Assembly (NCBI RefSeq): GCF_017168255.1
Contig: NZ_JABFAP010000001.1
Coordinates: 817,235 to 881,234, forward strand
Direction of reading: 5' to 3'
Origin: Agrococcus sp. KRD186
GTDB taxonomy: Bacteria; Actinomycetota; Actinomycetes; Actinomycetales; Microbacteriaceae
Length of the DNA: 64,000 bases
Shown: in pieces, positions 25,046 through 32,236 of the stretch
Layout of the letters: each line of letters opens with the position of its first letter
Numbering within the stretch: position 1 is the stretch's first letter
The notes under the pieces: generated by a model
Database searches by the model: none
What the model was told of the DNA's origin: nothing
The model's input: the letters and a program-made list of their open reading frames with translations, nothing else
Made by a program: the position numbers and the translations under genes

Positions 25046-25630
25046 ATGCTCATCGGGTACGCACGCGTCTCGACCAACGCGCAGGACGTCACGGCGCAAC
25101 GCGACGCGCTTGCAGCGCTCGGCGTCGAGTCGCGGAACATCTACGTCGACCACGGACTCACCGGCACGAACCGTGCCCGGCCCGGCCTGCGCGAAGCGCT
25201 CGCCGCTTGCCGCGACGGGGACACGCTGGTCGTGTCAAAGCTCGACCGGCTCGCGCGGTCACTGCCTGACGCGCGAGACATCGCGGACGAGCTCGCATCG
25301 AAGGAGGTCAGTCTCAGCCTTGGTGGCAGTCACTACGACCCGAACGACCCGGTTGGCCGGCTGCTCTTCAACGTGCTCGGGATGGTGGCCGAGTTTGAGG
25401 CCGATCTCATCCGCGCCCGTACCCGCGAGGGCATGGCCGTCGCTCGCGCGAAGGGCCGGCTCCGCGGCAAGAAGCCAAAGCTCTCGCCAACGCAAGAGGC
25501 GCACCTGGTCAGTCTCCACCGTCAGGGGTCGCATACCTCGAGTGAACTCGCCGAGCTCTTCGGCGTCGCTCGCTCGACGGTGTACCGCGCGCTTGAACGG
25601 GCGGCGGCAAAGAGCGCCGGGACGGCGTGA
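25046..25630 (+). CDS. Serine recombinase of resolvase/invertase family
   Basis: A 194-residue small serine recombinase. The N-terminal catalytic domain opens with IGYARVSTNAQDVTAQRDAL (nucleophile Ser near 9) and has VSKLDRLARSLPDA with the conserved Arg residues. The long helix VAEFEADLIRARTREGMAVA leads to a C-terminal HTH (SSELAELFGVARSTVYRALE). Such enzymes resolve cointegrates or invert DNA. No Tn3-type transposase is nearby. The next gene begins two bases after its stop, so they form one operon. Confidence 0.92.
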   Translation: MLIGYARVSTNAQDVTAQRDALAALGVESRNIYVDHGLTGTNRARPGLREALAACRDGDTLVVSKLDRLARSLPDARDIADELASKEVSLSLGGSHYDPNDPVGRLLFNVLGMVAEFEADLIRARTREGMAVARAKGRLRGKKPKLSPTQEAHLVSLHRQGSHTSSELAELFGVARSTVYRALERAAAKSAGTA

Positions 25631-25631
25631 C

Positions 25632-26363
25632 GTGGCGAGGCTCGACGATGGCCTGAGCGACGCGCAAGCGTGGGCATTGCTCGCCGAGCAGACGAGCACA
25701 CGGAACCTGCTCGCCTACGGGCTGCGGGCTCTGCGAACTGCTGCGTTCCTCGAGACGACCCGCGACCCGATCATGACCATGCTGTCGATCGGGTTGGAGA
25801 AGCTTCTGAAGATGGCACTCGGGCTTGCACACCTTGCAGAGCATCGGGAGTGGCCACCGGTGGCCATCTTTCGAGATCACTGGCGACACGACCTCGACAC
25901 GATGCTGCGCGAGACGCTCGACACCCTGCGAGCAGGTCTCGATCGCGCGAACCACCGGCCGTACGTAGAGTCGCTGCTCGATGCCGTCGAGCGCGACCCT
26001 GTGCTGGTCCCGCTCGTCGCCGCGCTGAGCAGGTACGGGCGGCAAGGTCGCTTCTACAACCTGGACACCCTCGCCGAGAGTCCCCAGCGAGGTCCGTCTC
26101 CGGAAGCGATGTGGTCGAGCGTCGAACAGATCTTGCTCGCGCACGATGAGAAGCTGCGGACGCGCCTGTCTGCAGTGACGGGCCGCGACGCCGAGGCACA
26201 CGAAGCCCTGATTCACCAGATGGAGGCGAGCACCGCTGATTCGCTGCAGCGCCTGTGGGACCTAATCGCCATGGCCGGCGTGCAAGGGATGCTCGGTGCA
26301 CGCGGGCGCGGATGGGGCGTCGACATCGATCGCGATCTCGTGGGGCGGCAGATCAGGGCCTGA
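25632..26363 (+). CDS. HEPN-like helical protein coupled to the resolvase
   Basis: A 243-residue all-helical protein. IGLEKLLKMALGLAHLAEHR (about 53-72) followed by FRDHWRHDLDTML (about 80-92) resembles HEPN-type and related helical proteins that share EKLLK...HDL. HEPN proteins are often RNases in toxin or defence systems, but the diagnostic RxxxxH is not certain here. GTG 25,632 lies immediately after the resolvase stop. Its end overlaps the convergent zinc-ribbon gene by 11 bases. Function unknown. Confidence 0.55.
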   Translation: MARLDDGLSDAQAWALLAEQTSTRNLLAYGLRALRTAAFLETTRDPIMTMLSIGLEKLLKMALGLAHLAEHREWPPVAIFRDHWRHDLDTMLRETLDTLRAGLDRANHRPYVESLLDAVERDPVLVPLVAALSRYGRQGRFYNLDTLAESPQRGPSPEAMWSSVEQILLAHDEKLRTRLSAVTGRDAEAHEALIHQMEASTADSLQRLWDLIAMAGVQGMLGARGRGWGVDIDRDLVGRQIRA

Positions 26364-27858
26364 GACCGCTGCTGCCGCGCGGCTCCCGCGGCCGCGCGGT
26401 GTAGCTCGCGAAGGCGAGCCCGCCCCGGAGCGCGTGCTTCGTGAGGGTCTGGTTCGTATAGCCGAGGATGTCGGCGAGGACGGCAGGGTGCAGCTGGTGG
26501 GTGAGGTCGGCGAGGGTGGCGTTGCGGCCGGCGAGCACGGAGACGCCGAGGCTTCGGAGTTGGTTGCGGACGCTGTCCGGGTGGATGTGGCGGCCGACTC
26601 GACGACCTGGGAACAGCCAGCCTGCATCGACGGCGGCGGTGCGGGTGGCGGCGACGGTCGTGATCATCTCGAAGACCACCGCGGAGATGGGGCCGGGCAC
26701 AAGTGCCGGCTGCGTGCCCCCGAGGTCGATGCGCATGCCGTCGGGGACCTCGGTGACCGCGTCGCGGCGGAGTTGCACGAGTCGACCGATCGGGGTGCCG
26801 TAAAGCAGCATTAGCAGCCCGACGACGCGAGGGATAAGGGGAGCGTCAGTTTCGCCGAGAAGATGTGAGAGGTTTTGGACGCGTTCGGTGTCGGTGGCGA
26901 GCGGGGTGGAGATCGCGTCTCGGCGTCGACCGGAGCGGAGCTTCGTGGCGCCGATCGTGCGGTTCCAGTTGATGAAGTTTCGGGCGCTCTTCCTGGTCGA
27001 TGGGCCTGCGGAGAGGTATTCGTCGATGTGGCGTTCCTCGGCGTCGGCGAGCGCGACGTCGTGGGTCACGTCGAGCCAGGCGAGCAGTCGTCCGGCTTCG
27101 GTGATCTCCTGCTTGGCCGCGCGAGTGGCGTAGTTGAGGTTACGGATGCGGGATGCGTCGTCGTGGAGCCGGCGTGCGTGATGCCAGCGCGCGAAGGGTT
27201 CGAGCGCGGCGACGATTCGAGGACGTGCCGTGAGGTCGCGGAGTCGTTGATCGAGCCAGAGGTCGAAGCGGGCGAGGTCGACGTTGCCGCGGTCGGGGAG
27301 CATGCCGTGTGCGACGAGCAGGCTGCGGAGATGCTCGATGGCCGTGGAACGCGGCAGGGCATCGAACGCTGCGTGGTCGAGGTCGAGCTCGCGCCTGCCG
27401 AGCCTGGTGAGGAGGGCGTTGGCTGCCCCGCCGCGCATCCAGGTGCGGATGCTCGCTGGTCGGTCGACGCCGCACAGGACGTTGACCAGACGCTTGATGC
27501 GCAGATCGGGAGGGTCGTTGGGGGAGAGGAGTGCTTCGAGGTCTTCGCGGAGCACGCAGCGTGTGCAGCGCTTGTTGCGGATGAGCTCGCCTTCGTTGCC
27601 GCATCGGTGACAGTCGAGATCGGTCGTGATGCGGGCGCAGACTCGGCAGATCGGACGGTCGTGCTCGTCGCGGCCGGGCAGCATGCGGTCGTCTTCGCAC
27701 TGTGCGCAGATGCCGAACCTCTCGACGGCGCGAACGTAGCAAGGCGTGCAGATGCGACCTTCGGGCCAGGTCACGCGGTGACGCTTCGCGGTCTGCCCGC
27801 AGCGAAGACATTGGAAGTCGCCTCCGACGCGGGGTCGACCGATGCGCCTATTCGTCAT
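26353..27858 (-). CDS. Triple zinc-ribbon tyrosine-recombinase-like protein
   Basis: A 501-residue protein. The first 105 residues hold six CxxC pairs (Cys 17/20, 37/40, 51/54, 71/74, 83/86, 98/101), enough for three zinc ribbons. A helical core-binding-like region follows. The C-terminal 180 residues resemble a tyrosine-recombinase catalytic domain (LLYGTPIGRLVQLRRDAV, then LHPAVLADILGYTNQTLTKH and a final SYTA). The HxxR motif is not recognisable and LGH is LGY, so it may act as an accessory or partly active partner of the integrase. ATG 27,858 overlaps the HTH gene by 11 bases. Confidence 0.72.
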   Translation of the reverse strand: MTNRRIGRPRVGGDFQCLRCGQTAKRHRVTWPEGRICTPCYVRAVERFGICAQCEDDRMLPGRDEHDRPICRVCARITTDLDCHRCGNEGELIRNKRCTRCVLREDLEALLSPNDPPDLRIKRLVNVLCGVDRPASIRTWMRGGAANALLTRLGRRELDLDHAAFDALPRSTAIEHLRSLLVAHGMLPDRGNVDLARFDLWLDQRLRDLTARPRIVAALEPFARWHHARRLHDDASRIRNLNYATRAAKQEITEAGRLLAWLDVTHDVALADAEERHIDEYLSAGPSTRKSARNFINWNRTIGATKLRSGRRRDAISTPLATDTERVQNLSHLLGETDAPLIPRVVGLLMLLYGTPIGRLVQLRRDAVTEVPDGMRIDLGGTQPALVPGPISAVVFEMITTVAATRTAAVDAGWLFPGRRVGRHIHPDSVRNQLRSLGVSVLAGRNATLADLTHQLHPAVLADILGYTNQTLTKHALRGGLAFASYTARPREPRGSSGLRP

Positions 27859-28186
27859 CGGGATCGCGGACGATGCGGGCGCGGATCGGTCGGTATGACT
27901 CGAGCAGGGGAGGTGCCTCGTCGTTGACGATGCGCTTCTTCGTCGCGCGGATCCGCTCGGATTCGACGGCGATGAGCTCGTTCATGCCAATGTCGAAGAT
28001 GTCGCACAGGGCGGCGAGCAGCTGCAGAGAGATCCGTTCCGGATCTCGGGTGAGGCGGTAGACCTGGCTGCGCGAGAGCATGATGCCGCGGTCGGCCAGC
28101 GGCTCGATCAGGTCGGTGCTGGTGCGGTAGCCGGCTCGGGCCATGACCACGGGCAGTTCCCAGCGGTAGGTGATGTCGATCTTCAT
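27848..28186 (-). CDS. Small HTH (XRE-type) protein between the two recombinases
   Basis: A 112-residue protein: a Cro/CI-like helix-turn-helix (MARAGYRTSTDLIEPLADRG, LSRSQVYRLTRDPERISLQL, LAALCDIFDIGMNELI) and a charged tail with ESYRPIRARIVRDPDDE. It could repress the operon or act as a directionality/accessory factor. ATG 28,186 comes two bases after the integrase stop, and its end overlaps the zinc-ribbon gene, so the three genes form one translationally linked unit. Confidence 0.82.
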   Translation of the reverse strand: MKIDITYRWELPVVMARAGYRTSTDLIEPLADRGIMLSRSQVYRLTRDPERISLQLLAALCDIFDIGMNELIAVESERIRATKKRIVNDEAPPLLESYRPIRARIVRDPDDE

Positions 28187-28188
28187 GG

Positions 28189-29295
28189 CTATCCATCTCC
28201 TCGGTTTCGGCGGGGGAGTGCTGCTGCTCGTTCGAGCGTTGCGCCGAGCACGCGGTCGAGTTCGCGTGCGCGGTAGTCGGGGGTGGCGATTGTGTAGATC
28301 GCGGTCGTGGATGCGTGCTCGTGGCCGAGCTGCTCCTTCGCGAACGAGGTGTCGAAGCCCCACTCGAGCTGCAGGTGCGTGGCGTACGAACGTCGGAACG
28401 AGTGAAGGTCGAGGCCGCTGGGGAGTTCGAGCGCGGTGACGTACTGCTGCATCCTGCGAAGCAGTGACCTGCCGTCCAGTACTGCACCTCGTTCGGTGGG
28501 AAAGAGCCATCCATCGGTGGCCCGGAACCGGGGGAGTCCGCGGACGACCCAGTCGGCGACGACGCTGGAGGACCAGTCGAACACCGTAAGCACGGTGCGC
28601 TGCTTCGAGGGGGAGCCGCGCATGGCTTTGCCGTAGCGGACACGGAGCACGCCCCAGGCGCCGAAGCGAGGGGCGCGGATGTTCCTCGAGAAGCCGACGA
28701 CCTTCAGGTGGCACAGCTCCCGTCGCCGCAGACCCCACGCGTACATCGTCTTGAAGGCGACCGCGTCGCGGTAGGCGGCGAGTCCGCCCCGCAGGCCGGA
28801 GCGCAGGATGCGCTCCACCTCATCGTCCGCGAAGTCGAAGAACGTCTGCAGCTCCGCGGTGGTGAAGGGGCGCTTGTCAGGGCTTTCTGGACCTTCCTGG
28901 CGGTGCGCCATCCGGCGCGGCGAGATCGGCACGAACGGTTCGCCGAGCAGCTCCGAGCAGTGTTGAGCCCAGGGATAGAGCGGGTCCGCGATATAGACGA
29001 GGAAGAGCGCGAGATCGTTCTGGATCGCGCGAACCGTCGACGGTGCCAGGTGGTGGATGCCGCGCAGCTCGGCGGAGAAGTCGTCTGCTTCGAGTTGCGA
29101 CCACTGCCTCGGGTACTTTCCCGACCAGTCGATGAATCGTTTGACCGTCCGCTCGCGACGACTCGCTGTGCGCTGCTGGAACCCTTGCGCGAGTTGTGCA
29201 TGCGCCCAACCGTCGAGCATCGCGGCGCTCAGCGACTCCGCGTCGACGGCCGCACTGGAGGAGCGAAACAGGCGAATCCGACCGGTCGACTCCAT
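28189..29295 (-). CDS. Tyrosine site-specific integrase
   Basis: A 368-residue tyrosine recombinase with all catalytic residues visible: Arg190 in YAWGLRRREL, His298-x-x-Arg301 in LHSFRRSYATHL, His325 in QLGHEHASTT and the nucleophile Tyr334 in AIYTIA. The N-terminal part holds a SAM-like core-binding domain. ATG 29,295 follows GGAGG. It heads the trio with the HTH and zinc-ribbon genes. Two dyads of a type also found in the 190-bp repeats lie 28-104 bases upstream of its start. Confidence 0.92.
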   Translation of the reverse strand: MESTGRIRLFRSSSAAVDAESLSAAMLDGWAHAQLAQGFQQRTASRRERTVKRFIDWSGKYPRQWSQLEADDFSAELRGIHHLAPSTVRAIQNDLALFLVYIADPLYPWAQHCSELLGEPFVPISPRRMAHRQEGPESPDKRPFTTAELQTFFDFADDEVERILRSGLRGGLAAYRDAVAFKTMYAWGLRRRELCHLKVVGFSRNIRAPRFGAWGVLRVRYGKAMRGSPSKQRTVLTVFDWSSSVVADWVVRGLPRFRATDGWLFPTERGAVLDGRSLLRRMQQYVTALELPSGLDLHSFRRSYATHLQLEWGFDTSFAKEQLGHEHASTTAIYTIATPDYRARELDRVLGATLERAAALPRRNRGDG

Positions 29296-29323
29296 CGCAA
29301 CCTCCGTGTCACAATCTGCACCA

Positions 29324-29343
29324 TTGATGCATCAGATGCAACA
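29324..29343. promoter_or_regulatory. Integrase-adjacent dyad A (candidate recombination core)
   Basis: TTGATGCA (29,324-29,331), five bases, TGCAACA (29,337-29,343). It aligns without gaps to dyad B and to the dyads at 14,994 and 16,659. It may be a recombinase core site or an operator in the integrase promoter. Confidence 0.6.
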
Positions 29344-29378
29344 CTCGGGACGAAATCACCGGTCAGCGCCCATTCCGA

Positions 29379-29398
29379 TTGATGCACCTGATGCAACA
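29379..29398. promoter_or_regulatory. Integrase-adjacent dyad B (candidate recombination core)
   Basis: TTGATGCA (29,379-29,386), CCTGA, TGCAACA (29,392-29,398). It differs from dyad A only in the middle and lies 55 bases from it. The repeated dyad suggests a paired binding array for the integrase or the HTH protein. Confidence 0.6.
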
Positions 29399-29494
29399 CG
29401 TCGCGAGCCGTTCGTCATGGCCCGGGCCGCGCCGCGCGGGAGAAACTACCGGTCAAACCCCGATTCTCGGGGAGTGAGCATCACGGGCGGGGAG

Positions 29495-29534
29495 TGAGAC
29501 CAACCGTGCGAGTGGGGGTACTACCCACCTTAAC
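29495..29534. repeat. 40-bp repeat, copy 2
   Basis: Second copy of the repeat at 19,891-19,930 (38 of 40 identical). Here its right end abuts the dif-like site instead of the palindromic 37-bp site, so the same element end is joined to two different recombination sites. Confidence 0.85.
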
Positions 29535-29560
29535 CCGACATAATGTGTATTATCGGCGCG
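29533..29560 (-). other. dif-like Xer recombination site
   Basis: On the minus strand the core reads CCGATAAT-AC-ACATTATGTC (29,556 down to 29,537). This equals the actinobacterial dif core as I remember it (CCGATAAT-N2-ACATTATGTC), bound by XerC and XerD to resolve chromosome dimers at the terminus. The island ends here. A mobile copy of dif carried by the island is the alternative. Confidence 0.75.
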
Positions 29561-29585
29561 CGCCCGCGGAGCCAAGATGGAGCTG

Positions 29586-29984
29586 TCAGGCCCGCAGCAG
29601 CTCCATTCCGTCGAGCGCGCTCGCCGCAGCCACGTCGAACGTCATCGTCGTGCGCGCGCCCGCCTTCCGGGCACCGTGCACGATCAGCGCGTCGGCGAAG
29701 TCCGCGCCAGCCGCGGCAGCGCGCAGCGCGGAACTGACGACGTCTGACTGCTCGCTGACGACGTTGTTCGCGCTCACCAGACGCGACAGCGCCGTGACGA
29801 TCTCATCGGTCGGCACTCGGAAGCTGCGGCGCAGCACCCAGAACGTTTCCGCGAGAACGACGTGACTGATCCAGCCGGGCTCGGCCGCAGAGAGTGATCC
29901 CAGAAGCTCGACTGCCGCATCGGTCTGCGCGGGATCGTCGCCGATCAGGACTCGGACGATCACGTTGGTGTCGAGGCCGATCAC
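29586..29984 (-). CDS. PIN-domain toxin (VapC-like RNase)
   Basis: A 132-residue PIN protein: IGLDTNVIVRVLIGDD at the start (first Asp), VVLAETFWVLRR (Glu), ADFADALIVHGARKAG (Asp pair) and a late TFDVAAAS. All expected acidic residues are present, so it should be an active metal-dependent RNase. GTG 29,984 overlaps the stop of the AbrB-type antitoxin. It is the first gene to the right of the dif-like site. Confidence 0.85.
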   Translation of the reverse strand: MIGLDTNVIVRVLIGDDPAQTDAAVELLGSLSAAEPGWISHVVLAETFWVLRRSFRVPTDEIVTALSRLVSANNVVSEQSDVVSSALRAAAAGADFADALIVHGARKAGARTTMTFDVAAASALDGMELLRA

Positions 29985-30241
29985 CGCAGTCCTCGCATGC
30001 CCGATTCTGCTGCTGCTTCGGCGATCGCCTCGTTCATCTCTTCGACGGTGACTGGCCTGCTGCGAGCGTGCTGCGACAGGATCCCCACGAGATCAACGGC
30101 TCGGACTGGTTCCGTCGAGATCACCCACTGGCCATCCGCGAAGCGGAAGTCGACCTTCGTGCCGGGTGTGAGCCCCAATGCTTCCCGAACCTCCTTGGGC
30201 ACGGTGATCTGTCCCTTGCTCGTCATCGTCCCTGTCGACAT
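29981..30241 (-). CDS. AbrB/SpoVT-type antitoxin
   Basis: An 86-residue antitoxin with an N-terminal SpoVT-AbrB swapped-hairpin DNA-binding fold (MTSKGQITVPKEVREALGL, then KVDFRFADGQWVIS) and a charged C-terminal tail ending EAIAEAAAESGMRGLR that would cover the toxin. ATG 30,241 follows GGAGGG; a TTG three bases upstream is less likely. The perfect dyad at 30,248-30,269 just before the start is the likely site of self-repression. Confidence 0.85.
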   Translation of the reverse strand: MSTGTMTSKGQITVPKEVREALGLTPGTKVDFRFADGQWVISTEPVRAVDLVGILSQHARSRPVTVEEMNEAIAEAAAESGMRGLR

Positions 30242-30247
30242 CAATCC

Positions 30248-30269
30248 CTCCTTACTTAAGGGTAAGGAG
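30248..30269. promoter_or_regulatory. Operator palindrome of the AbrB-PIN operon
   Basis: Perfect 8-bp inverted repeat: CTCCTTAC (30,248-30,255), TTAAGG, GTAAGGAG (30,262-30,269). It lies 7 bases before the antitoxin ATG and includes the AGGAGGG-side ribosome-binding region on the minus strand, so bound antitoxin would block both promoter and early transcript. Confidence 0.65.
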
Positions 30270-30351
30270 ACTCCCTCAGGCTGTCAAGACGACTCCTCGG
30301 GCAGAGCAGTTCGAGCTCCACGGGATGCGCTTCCGCGCCGGATCATGCGCC

Positions 30352-30882
30352 TCAGAGCTCTTCAGCGGCAGCAGTTCGAACTGCGGAACTCGCGAGCTCC
30401 GCAAGCCGCGTACCTGTGAGGCGCTGCGTCGTCCACTCCTCCATCGGCTCGGCGCCGATCGAGCGGTAGAAGCCGATCGACGGCTCGTTCCAGTCGAGCA
30501 CTGTCCACTCGAAGCGGCGGTAGCCGCGCTCCACGCACACGGCGGCCAGAGCGGACATGAGGGCGCGCCCGTAGCCGCGCCCGCGCATCCGCTCGTCGAC
30601 GTACAGATCCTCCAGCCAGATGCCGTGCGTGCCCGTCCAGGTCGAGTAGGTGACGAACCACATCGCGATGCCCACGATCGCGCGGTCGAGCTCGATGACG
30701 TGGGTGAACACGCGCGGCTCGTCGCAGAACAGTGTGGCCGTCAGCAGCGACTCGGTGTTCTCGACTGCGTCTGGCTCGCGCTCGTAGCGCGCGAGCGCCT
30801 GGATCATCGCAAGGATGCCCGGCTCGTCACCAGGCCGGGCGGTACGCAGCAGCGCACCATCGCCGAGGTCTCGAGAGGTCAC
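30352..30882 (-). CDS. GNAT acetyltransferase
   Basis: A 176-residue GNAT related to diamine/amino-acid N-acetyltransferases: LLRTARPGDEPGILAMIQAL and ARYEREP at the start, WLEDLYVDERMRGRGYGRAL for acetyl-CoA binding, and FEWTVLDWNEPSIGFYRSIG near the end. The ELEDLYV-like motif and length fit the spermidine/thialysine acetyltransferase group, but substrate is inference. GTG 30,882 follows GGAGGT and overlaps the stop of the small membrane protein gene. Confidence 0.85.
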   Translation of the reverse strand: MTSRDLGDGALLRTARPGDEPGILAMIQALARYEREPDAVENTESLLTATLFCDEPRVFTHVIELDRAIVGIAMWFVTYSTWTGTHGIWLEDLYVDERMRGRGYGRALMSALAAVCVERGYRRFEWTVLDWNEPSIGFYRSIGAEPMEEWTTQRLTGTRLAELASSAVRTAAAEEL

Positions 30883-31058
30883 CGGTCGGACCTCCGGCCG
30901 ATGAGCGAGCGCAGCAGGAAGAACACCACGACGGCGACGACGAGCACGATGACGAGCTTGCCGATGAACCACAGCAGGCTGAAGACGAGGTCGACGACGA
31001 TCCACGCGATGATGACGGCGAGGATCGCGCAGACGACCGCCCACAGGTTGCGACTCAT
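30879..31058 (-). CDS. 59-residue two-helix membrane protein
   Basis: A small protein missed by length filters. ATG 31,058 gives MSRNLWAVVCAILAVIIAWI, then VVDLVFSLLWFIGKLVIVLV and a hydrophobic end before RSLIGRRSDR. Almost the whole chain is hydrophobic, with two likely membrane helices and a basic cytosolic tail. The stop overlaps the GTG of the GNAT gene. Function unknown. Confidence 0.7.
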   Translation of the reverse strand: MSRNLWAVVCAILAVIIAWIVVDLVFSLLWFIGKLVIVLVVAVVVFFLLRSLIGRRSDR

Positions 31059-31119
31059 GCTTCGAGACTAGCGATCCACGACCGGCGCGTCGGGAGCCCT
31101 CAGGCCGCCGCGAGCGCCA

Positions 31120-32175
31120 TCAGCCGAGCGCCGCGAGCAGATCCTCGGCGAGGTCGTCGATGTGCTCGATGCCGACCGACAGCCGGATGAGCCCCTCGGG
31201 AATGGTCGGCGCCTCCGTCGGCCAACGGCGGCGGCGCTCGAGCGTCGACTCCACTCCCCCGAGGCTCGTCGCCGCGATCCACAGCCGCACGCGCTCCACG
31301 ACCCGGTCGGCGGCCGCCGCATCGGCGAGCACCAGTGCCAGCACCGTGCCGAACCCGGGGTCGCGCACCTCGACGACACCGCTCGCTCCCGCCAGCCGCC
31401 TGCTGAGCTCGCGCGCGTTCGATTCGGCGCGCTCCAGCCGCACCGACAGCGTGCGCAGCCCGCGCAGCGCCAGGAACACCTCCATCGGGCCGGGGATCGC
31501 CCCGTGCAGACCACGGTGGTGGCGGATGCGCTCGGCCAGCTCGGGCGTGCCCGTCACGACCGCGCCGAGCACGACGTCGCTGTGGCCGGCGATGAGCTTC
31601 GTGGCGGAGTGCACGACGACGTCGGCGCCGAGCTCGAGGGGACGCTGCAGCAGCGGCGTCGCGAACGTGTTGTCGACGACGCTCAGCACGCCGGCGGCAC
31701 GAGCGGCGGCGGTCAGGCGCGGGATGTCGGCGACCTCGAGTGCCGGGTTCGTGGGCGACTCGAGCCACAGCAGCGCAGCGCCGGGCAGTGCGGCCTCGAC
31801 CGCAGCGGCGTCGGTGATGTCGACGCGGCGCACCTCGAAGCGACCGGACCCGGCACCCTCGTCGAGCAGCAGCAGCGCATGCTGATAGGTGTGCCGGGCC
31901 ACCACGACCGCTCCCCCGTGCGGCACCTGTGCCATGACGGCGCTCACCGCCGCCATGCCGCTCGCGAACGCCAGGCACTCGCCGCCCTCGAGCGCGCCCA
32001 GCGCCTCCTCGAAGGCGCTCCAGGTGGGGTTGCCGTAGCGCGCGTAGACCGGGTCGCCGCCCTGCACGAACGTGCTCGTGAACGTCACCGGCTCGTTGAG
32101 GGGCGCGCCGGGCGCGTGCGGCGGGCGCCCCGCGGTCACGGCGACGGTCTCTGGGCGGCGGGGCGTGTCTGACAT
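31120..32175 (-). CDS. Trans-sulfuration PLP enzyme (cystathionine gamma-lyase/synthase family)
   Basis: A 351-residue Cys/Met-metabolism PLP enzyme. YARYGNPTWSAFEEALGALE, CLAFASGMAAVSAVMAQV, LLWLESPTNPALEVADIPRL and VDNTFATPLLQRPLELGADV lead to VHSATKLIAGHSDVVLGAV with the PLP Lys. The SSLGGVES-like ending (AATSLGGVESTLERR) is also typical. It may make or cleave cystathionine or methionine-type thioethers; the exact reaction needs more than sequence. It is somewhat short for the family but no core element is missing. Confidence 0.86.
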   Translation of the reverse strand: MSDTPRRPETVAVTAGRPPHAPGAPLNEPVTFTSTFVQGGDPVYARYGNPTWSAFEEALGALEGGECLAFASGMAAVSAVMAQVPHGGAVVVARHTYQHALLLLDEGAGSGRFEVRRVDITDAAAVEAALPGAALLWLESPTNPALEVADIPRLTAAARAAGVLSVVDNTFATPLLQRPLELGADVVVHSATKLIAGHSDVVLGAVVTGTPELAERIRHHRGLHGAIPGPMEVFLALRGLRTLSVRLERAESNARELSRRLAGASGVVEVRDPGFGTVLALVLADAAAADRVVERVRLWIAATSLGGVESTLERRRRWPTEAPTIPEGLIRLSVGIEHIDDLAEDLLAALG

Positions 32176-32236
32176 GGGGCAATTCTGGCACTGCGCCGAT
32201 GCCAGGCGCCGCCACCGGAGCGGCGCGTGCGCGCGG

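Noticed and set aside
24761..25153. Minus-strand frame containing FGNPIERSELIGYWARG
   Set aside because: No start near the plausible part, overlaps the resolvase gene, and only a short section looks natural; treated as remnant.
14993..29560. Prophage
   Set aside because: No capsid, tail, terminase or lysis genes; only recombinases, IS elements and cargo.
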